Assembly (NCBI GenBank): GCA_027038695.1
Contig: JALWHA010000040.1
Span: 1 to 17,093 of the forward strand
Reading direction: 5' to 3'
Origin: Acidobacteriota bacterium
GTDB lineage: Bacteria > Acidobacteriota > Holophagae > Thermotomaculales > Thermotomaculaceae
Length of the DNA: 17,093 bases
Made by a program: the position numbers and the translations under genes. Each line of letters begins with the position of its first letter. The first letter of the stretch is position 1. The notes beneath the pieces are model-generated. The model ran no database searches, had not been told where the DNA came from, and worked only from the letters and a program-made list of their open reading frames with translations. Shown here piece after piece: positions 7,450 to 15,256 of the stretch.

Positions 7450-7471
7450 AAGGGGGCTTAAATGCCCCCTT
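7450..7471. terminator. Bidirectional hairpin terminator between tcdA and the giant secreted protein gene
   Basis: The arms AAGGGGGC (7450-7457) and GCCCCCTT (7464-7471) enclose the loop TTAAAT. The A-run on the left (7445-7451) becomes a T-run after the stem on the minus strand, giving a textbook intrinsic terminator for the gene ending at 7492. On the plus strand the T-tract is interrupted (TTGAGTTTAT, with eight Ts further on at 7486-7493), so it should be weaker for tcdA. Confidence 0.9.
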
Positions 7472-7491
7472 GAGTTTATCTCTGATTTTTT

Positions 7492-10400
7492 TTATTGTCC
7501 TTCTATTGCCCCCATTAAAGTATGGTCTTTGTTGCTGAATGCAAAGTATCCGTTCATCGGGCCTGTGCCCGTTACCTGAACCCAGCCTACGACATCTTGT
7601 AGTAAATCGTCATTCGGTACGAAATCATGTATCTCTCCGAATATAACGTCTCCCGGCATTATATTTTCGGGAAATTCCCCGATGGTTGACCCGTCTTCTG
7701 CATATACATGGAACATGGTGTTATTTCCGTTTTCCGATAGGTTCCATACACAAAGGTATGAATCCCACATTTTGGTTTGTTTTGCTATGTGACTGAAGTT
7801 TACTACAGAAAGCGCTTTGTCAAAGGCATATAAGGTATCGTAGTAACCGTCATTATTCCCGTTATCACAGTTGTTTTCAAAGTTTTCCCATGCTATTAGC
7901 GGTTGGTCGGAAATAATTCTTACAGCCTTTGCGGTATCCGGAATTTCGGAAAAGATTTCGCTTAATTTGGCTTTTGTTTTGTTTGAAATATTTAATGTTT
8001 CGGTTTTTTCTTCAATAACTTGCGCCCCTGTTCCGAGGAGTTGCAATTTAATATTTGCCGTATCATTTCCTTTATTTAACATTGCTATGGTTGTTTCTCC
8101 GCCTAAGGTTTCTTCAACCCTCGGACATACATAGGTATACAGTGTTGTTGTTTGGCCTGCCATTGTATGCACGCTAACCACGTTTGTGGGTTCTCCTTCT
8201 TCGTCTCCGTAAACAGGGTAAACGGCAAACTTGTAATCTGTATCAGGCGTTAAGCCGGTTACCAGATATTGCGTGTCCGAAGTTTCTCCCCATAAATGGA
8301 CTTTGTCTATTGTGTCCCCAAAGGGTGTAGACGTAATGTTAACCTCATAAATTCTGTAAGAATCGGGTGTCGGATCAATAGCGTCCCATGTTAATTGAAC
8401 TTCAGTGTCACTTACTACAATAGCTGAAAGGACTTTGGTTTCGTTGCCTTTTGTATCGCTTGCAAGGGATTTGCCGTTGCTTGAATCGCTATTTTCCTCT
8501 CCAAAAGGCAACGCCGAAAGCCCCGCTAACCCTACTTGGGATTTGTAGCCGTATAGTTCAAACCCTATAAGGTTCTGGTCTCCTTCCGCCACAATATATG
8601 CGGTTTCCTGCGGAAAACTATCAAAGAGGTGTTCAATTAAGTCAACCTTTTTCCCGTATGAAGGGATGTTGACGGTATTGGATGTTGCTATCTCGTTTCC
8701 GCTTGAATTGTATGCTTTAAAAACTACGTTTGCCGATTCATTTGAAACATTTATTAACACTATTCCCGTCCAATGGTTGTCGTCAACAATAACTTCAGGG
8801 TATATAAGTTTTGTCGCAGGATTACTGAATATCTTTACTCCCACAAGTTCATGCCAATCAGTTGTACCGAAAAGTTCAAACCCGTCTAATTTTACCGGAG
8901 TTTCAATCTTGTACCATGAGGCTCCATCTGGAACATTATCGTTAAAAAGGTTTCTTATGGTTGCAACTATTTTGGATTTTGCGGCGATGGTTTTGTCAAT
9001 TGATGCTACTTCGTTTCCGTCATTGTTGTAAAACTTAATTGTGATGTCTGCATCCTGGTCTCCCGGATTTATAACCGCAAAGCCTGTCCACCAGAAATCC
9101 GTCACATCTATATGGGGGAAATAAAGTGTATGGTCTTGCTGATCTTCTTGGGGTATTGTTACGGTAACGGATGCAGGTACCGATTTGTTGCCGGCTCTGT
9201 CTACCGCAAAAACATAGTAAAGATATTTTGACCCTACCTCAACATTTTCGTCCGTATAGGAAGTTCCTGTTGTTGTTGCATAGGCATCGTTTTTGGTTTT
9301 AAAAGGAGCGTTAACTTTTTGAATTTCATAATGGTCAACCCCCGAGATATCGTCGTAACTCATTCCCCATGTCAAAATAACATGCTCCGGTGTTGCCGTG
9401 TAGGTAAGGTTTGTAGGGGTTGACGGCGGGTCATTATCCTCCATAGGAACTGTCGTAGAAATTGTATTTGACGGTTCGGAAATATTTGAATTCCAATCTT
9501 CCGCCGTTACGTAGTACTCATAAGTTTCATTAACTTGAACATCGCTATCTTCAAATCTTAATGCGTCTGTTTGAGCAATTTCGCTGCCGTTTTTAAATAT
9601 GTGATACTGTTTTACACCGCTTTCTCCGTCAGTTGCGGCATCATATTCTATTATAATGCTTGTGTTTGTAACAGATACAAATCTTAAATTCTGAGGTGGT
9701 GTGGGCGGGTTGTGGTCGTCTGAAGCGTTAGGCATTGTTATCTCTTTTATTTCAGAGTATCTTGATTTGTTCCCCGAGGTATCTACAGCCCTTACGGAAA
9801 AGTTATATGTTTCTCCCGGAGAAAGGGAATTGATTACAAATGTTGTTTCCTGTGTTTGTCCAATCAATGTATAATTGTAGTCCTCGAAAGGATTGCTACT
9901 GGCGGTTACCTGGTATACCTCATAGTGGTCTACCGCAACATTATCTGTTGAAGCGTCCCAGGATATTTGAGCGTCAGATGGGGACAATGCCGTTAGCTGG
10001 ACATTTAACGGAGCGGTCGGGTTTTCCCTGTCAATACTGCTATCTGTAGTTGTCGCTTCGGCCACGTTAGAGAATGACGAAGTGTTCCCCGCATTATCCA
10101 CCGCAATTATTTTATATCTATAGGTTGTGCCCGGTTGTAACCCGGTATTTTCATACTCTGTTGTTGATGCATCAACATACGCGATTGCCGAACCGTAATT
10201 ATCTTTGTCTTTCCTGTAGATCCGGTATCCTGCAAGTCCCGACCCGCCGGTATCGGTTGAAGCGCTCCATGTAAGGTTAATTGAATTATCACCTGTTGCC
10301 TGAGCGCTTAGATTTTGGGGAACGCTTGGCGGTGTAGTGTCTCCTGCAGGCGGTCTTGTCCTTGCCGTTAGAGGGTCACTGAAATCTGAATAGTTACCTG

Positions 10401-13365
10401 CATTGTCAAATGCTCTCACATGGTAAGTGTATTCAGTATCCGATTCTAATCCCGAGTCTGAATAAGTTGTAGCACTTGCATCTAATATCGCTATTTCGTT
10501 AGACCCTCTATATATCTTGTACCCTCCTAAACCTGAACCTCCAGTATCTGTGGAAGGACTCCATCTAAATGCTATAAAATCCTCGCCGGTACTTACGACT
10601 TGCAGGTTAGCAGGTGTTGACGGCGGAGTTGTGTCTTGCTCAGGATTGGGGGTGGTTACCGTCATAGAGTTTGATGCTGGTGATACATTGCCTACCGAAT
10701 CCCTTGATTTAAGGTAATATGTGTATTCTGTATTAGCATGGCAGCTGGTGTCAGTGTAACTTGTTGCAGTTCCGGTAAGGCTAATAATCTTTGTGCCGTT
10801 CCTATATACATCAATATTATAATTAGATGCACCTCCGGTATCGCTGATTGCTTCCCAGTTTAAATGGACGCTGGTTGACGATTGTGCAACGACATTAAGT
10901 AATGATGGAGTAGTGGGGGGTATCAGGTCTACCGAGATTGCATTTGAAGTATTTGAAACAGTGTCATGGGTTATTGTCATTGTTAATTGAATATTATCCG
11001 TTGCCGCATCGTTTGAGTATTGAAAAGATACTGTAGCAACTCCGTTTACGAAGGTGACCTGAGTCGGGGTTATAGTCCCTTCGCTTACTGTAATATCTGC
11101 GGTATCGTTAAAACTATCCATTACGAAATTATAGTTGGATATTGCTTTGAAGGTAACAGAGAAGTTTTTACCAACAGTTTCTGACGGGGTATCTATTTCA
11201 AAGTGGTCAAGATAAGGTGCGGGCCCTGTTGCTTCATTAACCGTTGCTGTTGTGCTCTGGTTGCCTGCAAAGTCAACAGCGTAGATCTCATAACTGTAAT
11301 TTGTTTCCGCTGTTAAGCCTGAATCTAAATAAGAAGATTGTACCGGGTTTTCTAACGTTATCGTTTTTTCAAGAGTGCTGCTATCTGCAAGGTATCTTTT
11401 TAAAACATAGTATTTTACCCCTGTTCCGTTTAAGTCGGTTGATACATCCCAGGTAATTTTAATCTTGCTTTCGCTGATTGCCTGTGCGGTGAAATTTCCC
11501 GGTTCGGTAGGTGGTGTGGTATCCTGTTCCGCTGTATTTAAGTAGAATTTTAATCCGCCTTCTCCACCGCCTAATACCAGGTCATACCACCCGTCACCGT
11601 TAAAATCTCTTATATCCAATTTTGTTTTTATAGAGTAAGTTGATTGATCGTCAAATTGAGGAATAGTTGCAAGAGGATTGGAATCTTTAACATAGGTTGG
11701 ATTAGTTGCTGTCCCGGTATTGGTGATTTTGTAAACCTTTCCGTCTGCTCCTGTTGTGAGAAAATCTAAATCCCCGTCTCCGTCTAAATCTCTTGCCTTT
11801 ATAGAATTATAGGCGGGAAGAGTAAATGAGAAATATGAATCTGCTGACCCGTAGCCGTGTTTAACTAAGACAAAATTACCGGCTTGCCACCCGTCTAAAG
11901 TCTGGTCATTTCCGCCAACATTTACATTTATATCATTGTTTCTGTAGAATGTAGATGTTCCATATTGGTTTGCAATAAGAAGATCCATGTCTCCATCGCC
12001 GTCTAAATCTGCTATACAAATAGCAGCATCTGGATTAGGTGTAACCATATGATCAAAACTTTCGGAAGCGCCATTGTATCCGTAGCCGGTATATTCTTCT
12101 GTAAATGAGATGGTTCCATTGGTTAATCCATTATTTTTAAGTAATCCAATTCCACCAGATGTTGTCCCGAAAAATATATCTAAGTCTCCGTCATTATCGT
12201 AATCCCATAAATCAAGGCTTATTATAGGCTGAGATGTTGTTATATAATTTAGGGAAACTAAATCGAAATTAAGAGACCCTCCTGAACTTGTATTTTTAAA
12301 ATAGGCAATATGATTGTTATGCGCTACCAGAAGGTCTAAATCTCCATCTCCATCCATATCTATAAAAAGGGGTGTTGCTATATATCCAACATCAATTGAG
12401 CCGAAGTTCTTTGTGATAAGTGAAGGAGTGCTTAACGCATTGGTGTAAAGATATATCTCTCCGTTGTATTGTCCTACCAGTAATTCTACACTTCCATCGT
12501 TTGTCAAATCAGTTAAAAATGGGGAGGTGAATTGGTCAAATCCCAGATTCTTCCATTTATTTGTTTGCAAAGTAAAGGAAATTGTACCTCCTGAATTGTT
12601 TCCTGTGTAATAAACAAGGGTATTGTTTTTTCTTCCTAAAATTATATCATAAGTACCGTCTCCGTTTATGTCGTACAAACAGGGGATAACCGATTGATAG
12701 GTATTATATGAATTAAGTATGTCGCTTGTATTTAGTGTAAAGTTGTAATTTGTGGTATCTCCTGTGTTTTCATAATAATCAACATCTCCTTTAAAATATC
12801 CGACAAAGAGGTCCAGATCTCCGTCTCCGTCCATATCCACAAGGAATGGTGCGGCTGCTATTTTGTTGTTGCCTGATATTACTTCTTCCACTAAAGAGAA
12901 TTGCGGTACATTATTGACTAATCCTGTGTTTCTTAAAAAGAAAACTGAACCGTTATTTGTTCCTATAAATATGTCAATCAAGCCATCCCCATCAATATCT
13001 CCTGCCGAAGGTATATAATTGTATAATGTGATATTCTGAGCGTCTTTAAGGGGAGGAATTAAGGCTCTGGAAGCAAGAACCATCTTTGTGCCGTCCAAAG
13101 TTGAGTCATTGCCCCCAATGTTTGTGTTTATGTCATCATTTCTGTAGTAAATCAGGGTGCTTTTGTTTGTCCCCAGTATTAAGTCTAAATCTCCATCTCC
13201 ATCAAAGTCGGCCATACATGGATGAGTATTTTTATATCCGGTATCTTGAATTGTAATAGTATTGTTATTAAAAGTTAAGTTAGCCGGTGAAAATGTTTGG
13301 GAGAAACCGTTTACTGCCCCAAAAAATAGGGGTAAGAAAAACGTAAACAATACCCTTTTTATCAT
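7492..13365 (-). CDS. Giant secreted multidomain protein: FG-GAP repeats, fibronectin III domains and four C-terminal modules
   Basis: The 1957-residue protein begins with a signal peptide (MIKR, then a hydrophobic core to about residue 19, cleavage near 20-22). Next come ten FG-GAP/VCBS repeats with calcium-loop cores of the DxDGDGDxDL type at 53, 123, 177, 232, 286, 336, 388, 453, 526 and 587, a likely beta-propeller region. Fibronectin III domains follow at about 618-712, 816-905, 913-1003, 1011-1106, 1115-1211, 1219-1306 and 1312-1405, with an Ig-like domain at 715-812 and an eighth FnIII at about 1643-1735. Four related modules lie at about 1412-1515, 1518-1622, 1740-1850 and 1853-1957. 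No catalytic domain, LPxTG, type IX sorting domain or C-terminal membrane helix is visible. It probably acts outside the cell in adhesion or glycan binding; this is inference. GGAGG lies five bases before the ATG. It is a single-gene unit opposite in strand to its neighbours. Confidence 0.9.
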   Translation of the reverse strand: MIKRVLFTFFLPLFFGAVNGFSQTFSPANLTFNNNTITIQDTGYKNTHPCMADFDGDGDLDLILGTNKSTLIYYRNDDINTNIGGNDSTLDGTKMVLASRALIPPLKDAQNITLYNYIPSAGDIDGDGLIDIFIGTNNGSVFFLRNTGLVNNVPQFSLVEEVISGNNKIAAAPFLVDMDGDGDLDLFVGYFKGDVDYYENTGDTTNYNFTLNTSDILNSYNTYQSVIPCLYDINGDGTYDIILGRKNNTLVYYTGNNSGGTISFTLQTNKWKNLGFDQFTSPFLTDLTNDGSVELLVGQYNGEIYLYTNALSTPSLITKNFGSIDVGYIATPLFIDMDGDGDLDLLVAHNNHIAYFKNTSSGGSLNFDLVSLNYITTSQPIISLDLWDYDNDGDLDIFFGTTSGGIGLLKNNGLTNGTISFTEEYTGYGYNGASESFDHMVTPNPDAAICIADLDGDGDMDLLIANQYGTSTFYRNNDINVNVGGNDQTLDGWQAGNFVLVKHGYGSADSYFSFTLPAYNSIKARDLDGDGDLDFLTTGADGKVYKITNTGTATNPTYVKDSNPLATIPQFDDQSTYSIKTKLDIRDFNGDGWYDLVLGGGEGGLKFYLNTAEQDTTPPTEPGNFTAQAISESKIKITWDVSTDLNGTGVKYYVLKRYLADSSTLEKTITLENPVQSSYLDSGLTAETNYSYEIYAVDFAGNQSTTATVNEATGPAPYLDHFEIDTPSETVGKNFSVTFKAISNYNFVMDSFNDTADITVSEGTITPTQVTFVNGVATVSFQYSNDAATDNIQLTMTITHDTVSNTSNAISVDLIPPTTPSLLNVVAQSSTSVHLNWEAISDTGGASNYNIDVYRNGTKIISLTGTATSYTDTSCHANTEYTYYLKSRDSVGNVSPASNSMTVTTPNPEQDTTPPSTPANLQVVSTGEDFIAFRWSPSTDTGGSGLGGYKIYRGSNEIAILDASATTYSDSGLESDTEYTYHVRAFDNAGNYSDFSDPLTARTRPPAGDTTPPSVPQNLSAQATGDNSINLTWSASTDTGGSGLAGYRIYRKDKDNYGSAIAYVDASTTEYENTGLQPGTTYRYKIIAVDNAGNTSSFSNVAEATTTDSSIDRENPTAPLNVQLTALSPSDAQISWDASTDNVAVDHYEVYQVTASSNPFEDYNYTLIGQTQETTFVINSLSPGETYNFSVRAVDTSGNKSRYSEIKEITMPNASDDHNPPTPPQNLRFVSVTNTSIIIEYDAATDGESGVKQYHIFKNGSEIAQTDALRFEDSDVQVNETYEYYVTAEDWNSNISEPSNTISTTVPMEDNDPPSTPTNLTYTATPEHVILTWGMSYDDISGVDHYEIQKVNAPFKTKNDAYATTTGTSYTDENVEVGSKYLYYVFAVDRAGNKSVPASVTVTIPQEDQQDHTLYFPHIDVTDFWWTGFAVINPGDQDADITIKFYNNDGNEVASIDKTIAAKSKIVATIRNLFNDNVPDGASWYKIETPVKLDGFELFGTTDWHELVGVKIFSNPATKLIYPEVIVDDNHWTGIVLINVSNESANVVFKAYNSSGNEIATSNTVNIPSYGKKVDLIEHLFDSFPQETAYIVAEGDQNLIGFELYGYKSQVGLAGLSALPFGEENSDSSNGKSLASDTKGNETKVLSAIVVSDTEVQLTWDAIDPTPDSYRIYEVNITSTPFGDTIDKVHLWGETSDTQYLVTGLTPDTDYKFAVYPVYGDEEGEPTNVVSVHTMAGQTTTLYTYVCPRVEETLGGETTIAMLNKGNDTANIKLQLLGTGAQVIEEKTETLNISNKTKAKLSEIFSEIPDTAKAVRIISDQPLIAWENFENNCDNGNNDGYYDTLYAFDKALSVVNFSHIAKQTKMWDSYLCVWNLSENGNNTMFHVYAEDGSTIGEFPENIMPGDVIFGEIHDFVPNDDLLQDVVGWVQVTGTGPMNGYFAFSNKDHTLMGAIEGQ
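7495..8148 (-). repeat. Second, diverged pair of the same C-terminal module
   Basis: Residues 1740-1850 and 1853-1957 follow the same plan as the first pair: an opening strand, a hydrophobic strand with [IV]..[LW]N, a strand ending in a G[ATS].[VI][IG] turn, an acidic segment near E[IH].[ED][IF], and a closing [AG][WY][EF].F strand. They are much more diverged and two contain cysteines (C1747, C1833, C1872). Homology to the first pair is my alignment by eye. Confidence 0.4.
8500..9132 (-). repeat. First tandem pair of an unnamed module of about 100 residues
   Basis: Residues 1412-1515 and 1518-1622 align with each other: a LYFPHI or LIYPEV opening, WTGFAVIN or WTGIVLIN, a K.YN..GNE[VI]A strand, a lipid-free hydrophilic stretch ending in LF[ND], and GFELFG or GFELYG before the close. 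I recall similar modules on secreted proteins but cannot name a family. They appear beta-rich. Confidence 0.6.
9148..11520 (-). repeat. Tandem fibronectin type III domains with one Ig-like insertion
   Basis: Seven FnIII domains, each introduced by a DTTPPS.P-like linker and ending in a Y.Y.V.A.D.AGN-type strand, run in tandem; an Ig-like domain (residues about 715-812) interrupts between the first and second. Domains three and four both contain the string STDTGGSGL, yet use different codons at nearly every position. An eighth FnIII domain lies apart, at about 8161-8439. Confidence 0.85.
11530..13293 (-). repeat. Ten FG-GAP/VCBS repeats in the giant secreted protein
   Basis: Ten copies of a calcium-loop motif of the form D-x-[DNT]-[GN]-D-G-x-x-[DE]-[LIF] recur every 50-73 residues. 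They are visible in DNA as recurring GTCTAAATCTCCATCTCC-like strings on the plus strand. The fifth copy is degenerate (DLTNDGSVEL, 286-295). Spacing suits blades of a beta-propeller. Confidence 0.85.
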
Positions 13366-13398
13366 TATTACCTCCGAAATTATTTTTTCATATTAAAT

Positions 13399-13404
13399 AT
13401 AATA
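13399..13404 (-). promoter_or_regulatory. Candidate -10 box for the giant secreted protein gene
   Basis: On the minus strand TATTAT lies about 28 bases upstream of the GGAGG site of the giant gene. The -35 region (TTACTG or similar, near 13423-13428) is a poor match, so an activator may be needed. The palindrome at 13440-13455 would centre near -55. Confidence 0.3.
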
Positions 13405-13439
13405 GAATTGAATTAAAATTGCCAGTAAAACTTAGAATG

Positions 13440-13455
13440 AGTGATTGTTGTCACT
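13440..13455. promoter_or_regulatory. CRP/FNR-like palindromic operator, copy 1
   Basis: AGTGATTGTTGTCACT has arms AGTGA and TCACT separated by six bases, the same geometry as the CRP consensus TGTGA-N6-TCACA. Its centre lies about 70 bases before the predicted start of the arginine deiminase operon transcript (near 13518), close to the -71.5 class I position known for CRP. It also lies upstream of the divergent giant gene, so it could serve either. A second copy at 17043-17058 supports a real site. The regulator is not in the window. Confidence 0.55.
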
Positions 13456-13482
13456 TAAAATTTTTAATAAAAAATATTAGAG

Positions 13483-13511
13483 TTGCTCTTTATACCTTTT
13501 TTTTTTACAAT
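13483..13511 (+). promoter_or_regulatory. Promoter of the arginine deiminase-rpiB-glyA-dCMP deaminase operon
   Basis: TTGCTC (13483-13488) and TACAAT (13506-13511) have the ideal 17-base spacer. The weak right half of the -35 fits a promoter that depends on an activator. Transcription would start near 13518, and the leader holds the GAGGGAG ribosome site before the ATG at 13540. Confidence 0.6.
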
Positions 13512-13539
13512 CAGAAAGAAAAAATAGAGGGAGTGTTTT

Positions 13540-14799
13540 ATGCCTAATGTGAGGGTTTGCTCGGAAGTGGGTATTCTGGAGAAAGTGGTGATTCATTCTC
13601 CGGGGAGAGAGATAGAGGTAATGACTCCTGAAACGGCTCAGGAAGTTCTCTATAATGATATACTGACCTTGCCTGTTGTCGCTGAGGACCACAAGGGGTT
13701 AAAGAATGTTCTTAAAAAGGTTACAAGGGTTTACGAGGTAAAGGACTTGTTGAAAGAGGTTTTAAAAGACGAAGAAGTGAAAAGGGATTTTGTTATAACC
13801 GTTACAGGTTTGGAAGGCAGGGCTGATCTGGCGGATTCTTTAATGTCTTTCAGTGCGGGCGAACTTGCTGATGCGGTTGTTTACGGTGTTAAAGAAAAAA
13901 AAGACACCCTGGAAAGGTTTTTGTCCAATAAAACTTATGCATTGCCTCCCCTTCCCAATCTCTACTTTACCAGAGATATCTCCGTTGTTTTCAGGGAAAA
14001 GGTGATTACCGGTTCAATGGCAAATAAGGTAAGGATTGGTGAAGCGGTTATTGCGAGGTTTATATATAAGTACCATCCATTATTTAAAAGCGAGGGGTTT
14101 ATCTTTGACGGGATTTTAGAAGGTAATGAAAAAGTGACCATTGAAGGGGGGGATTTTTTAGTTATTGATAAAGATGTCGTTGCAATCGGTATAAGCGAAA
14201 GGACAACCCCTTCAAGTATTGATATATTTGTTGAGAGGGTAAAAAAAGAGGTGTTGGACGAAGAGTTCCACATCTTTGCCGTTGTTTTGCCTAATGAGAG
14301 AAGTACCATTCACCTTGATATGGTATTTACAATGGTTGATAAAGATAAATGTGTGTGCCATTATCCATATCTTCTTGGAAAAGAGAAGTTAAGGGTTATC
14401 CATATTAATATAAAGCCTTCTGGAGATGTCACCATCAGAGAGGAAGTATCTCTTCTTGATGGGTTAAAAAAGGTGGGAATAAAACTGGAACCAATAATCT
14501 GCGGCGGTTCAGATCCTGTAAATCAAAAGAGGGAACAATGGTTATCGGGAACAAACTTTTTCGCTTTTGCCCCGGGTAAAATAATAGGGTATGCCTGCAA
14601 TTACAATACTTTCAGGGAGCTTGAAAAGGCGGGTTTTAAAATTGTTCATGTGAATGATGTGATAAATGATAGAATAGACATAAGTGAATACGATAAAATT
14701 GCGGTAGGCATTGAGGGCGCGGAACTTGCGAGAGGCGGCGGCGGTGTCAGGTGTATGACAATGCCTGTAAAAAGAAAACCTATAAAGATAAGGGGTTAA
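13540..14799 (+). CDS. arcA: Arginine deiminase
   Basis: The 419-residue protein matches arginine deiminase, which hydrolyses arginine to citrulline and ammonia. Family landmarks are SEVG.L..VV.HSPG.E (8-24), the LPPLPNLYFTRD substrate motif (135-146), EGGD (202-205), HLD (258-260), HY (274-275), the REQWLSGTNFFAFAPG segment (331-346) and the catalytic cysteine C405 in GGGGVRCMTMP, close to C406 of the Pseudomonas enzyme. Length is normal (about 400-420). The usual N-terminal FDD is YND (38-40) and EHD is EDH (49-51), so a related activity such as citrulline hydrolysis is a minor alternative. No ornithine transcarbamylase or carbamate kinase gene is nearby, so the classical ATP-yielding pathway is not shown here. 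It heads an operon; rpiB begins three bases after its stop. Confidence 0.9.
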   Translation: MPNVRVCSEVGILEKVVIHSPGREIEVMTPETAQEVLYNDILTLPVVAEDHKGLKNVLKKVTRVYEVKDLLKEVLKDEEVKRDFVITVTGLEGRADLADSLMSFSAGELADAVVYGVKEKKDTLERFLSNKTYALPPLPNLYFTRDISVVFREKVITGSMANKVRIGEAVIARFIYKYHPLFKSEGFIFDGILEGNEKVTIEGGDFLVIDKDVVAIGISERTTPSSIDIFVERVKKEVLDEEFHIFAVVLPNERSTIHLDMVFTMVDKDKCVCHYPYLLGKEKLRVIHINIKPSGDVTIREEVSLLDGLKKVGIKLEPIICGGSDPVNQKREQWLSGTNFFAFAPGKIIGYACNYNTFRELEKAGFKIVHVNDVINDRIDISEYDKIAVGIEGAELARGGGGVRCMTMPVKRKPIKIRG

Positions 14800-14802
14800 A
14801 GT

Positions 14803-15243
14803 ATGAAAATAGCGATAGGCTCAGACCATGGCGGATTTAAACTAAAAGAAGTGATAAAAAATTATTTAATTAAAAAAGGATATGAAGTTGTTGATTTAGG
14901 GTGTTATTCGGAAGAAAGTGTTGATTATCCCGACTATGCCGTAAAAGTTGCCGAAGCGGTAGCAAAAGGAGAGTACAACCTTGGTGTTTTGATGTGCGGG
15001 ACAGGGATAGGAATTTCTATAGCCGCAAACAAAGTTAAAGGGGTCAGAGCAGCTCTTTGCCACGATGGATTAACCGCAAGGCTCGCAAAGCAGCACAACA
15101 ATGCCAATGTAATATGTATAGGCGGAAGAACCACGGGGGTTGAAACGGCAAAGGATATTATAGACAATTTTCTTGATAATGAATTTGAAGGCGGAAGGCA
15201 TTTGAGAAGGATTAATAAAATAAAGGATATAGAAAATTCTTAA
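14803..15243 (+). CDS. rpiB: Ribose-5-phosphate isomerase B
   Basis: The 146-residue protein is a full-length RpiB, interconverting ribulose 5-phosphate and ribose 5-phosphate in the pentose-phosphate pathway. It opens with the typical MKIAIGSDHGG (D8, H9 in the phosphate/substrate site), has the catalytic cysteine C65 in CGTGIG (65-70), AANKVKGVRAAL (74-85) and H98 in AKQHNNAN, followed by the IGGRTTG loop (106-112). These match the E. coli catalytic cysteine and histidine closely. The gene starts three bases after the arginine deiminase stop, with an AAGGGG ribosome site inside that gene's end, so the two are co-transcribed. Members of this LacA/RpiB family can also isomerise other sugars, but nothing here points to that. 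Confidence 0.95.
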   Translation: MKIAIGSDHGGFKLKEVIKNYLIKKGYEVVDLGCYSEESVDYPDYAVKVAEAVAKGEYNLGVLMCGTGIGISIAANKVKGVRAALCHDGLTARLAKQHNNANVICIGGRTTGVETAKDIIDNFLDNEFEGGRHLRRINKIKDIENS

Positions 15244-15256
15244 AAAGGAGAAGATT

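Noticed and set aside
9840..11456. Several plus-strand open frames of 60-120 residues inside the giant gene
   Set aside because: They are antisense to conserved FnIII domains, lack ribosome sites and encode Cys/Pro/Arg-rich peptides typical of a reverse reading of coding DNA.
11760..13210. Recurring GTCTAAATCTCCATCTCC-like strings, suggestive of a repeat array
   Set aside because: They are the reverse complement of the DGDGDLDL-coding parts of FG-GAP repeats; spacing is irregular and in frame, so this is not a CRISPR array.
13479..13489. AGAG-TTG-CTCT inverted repeat over the -35 of the arginine deiminase promoter
   Set aside because: Four-base arms are expected by chance and only one copy is seen, so I do not call an operator.
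13477..13692. Minus-strand open frame over the arginine deiminase start
   Set aside because: It is antisense to a well-supported gene and its promoter, and its protein is low-complexity basic sequence with no family features.
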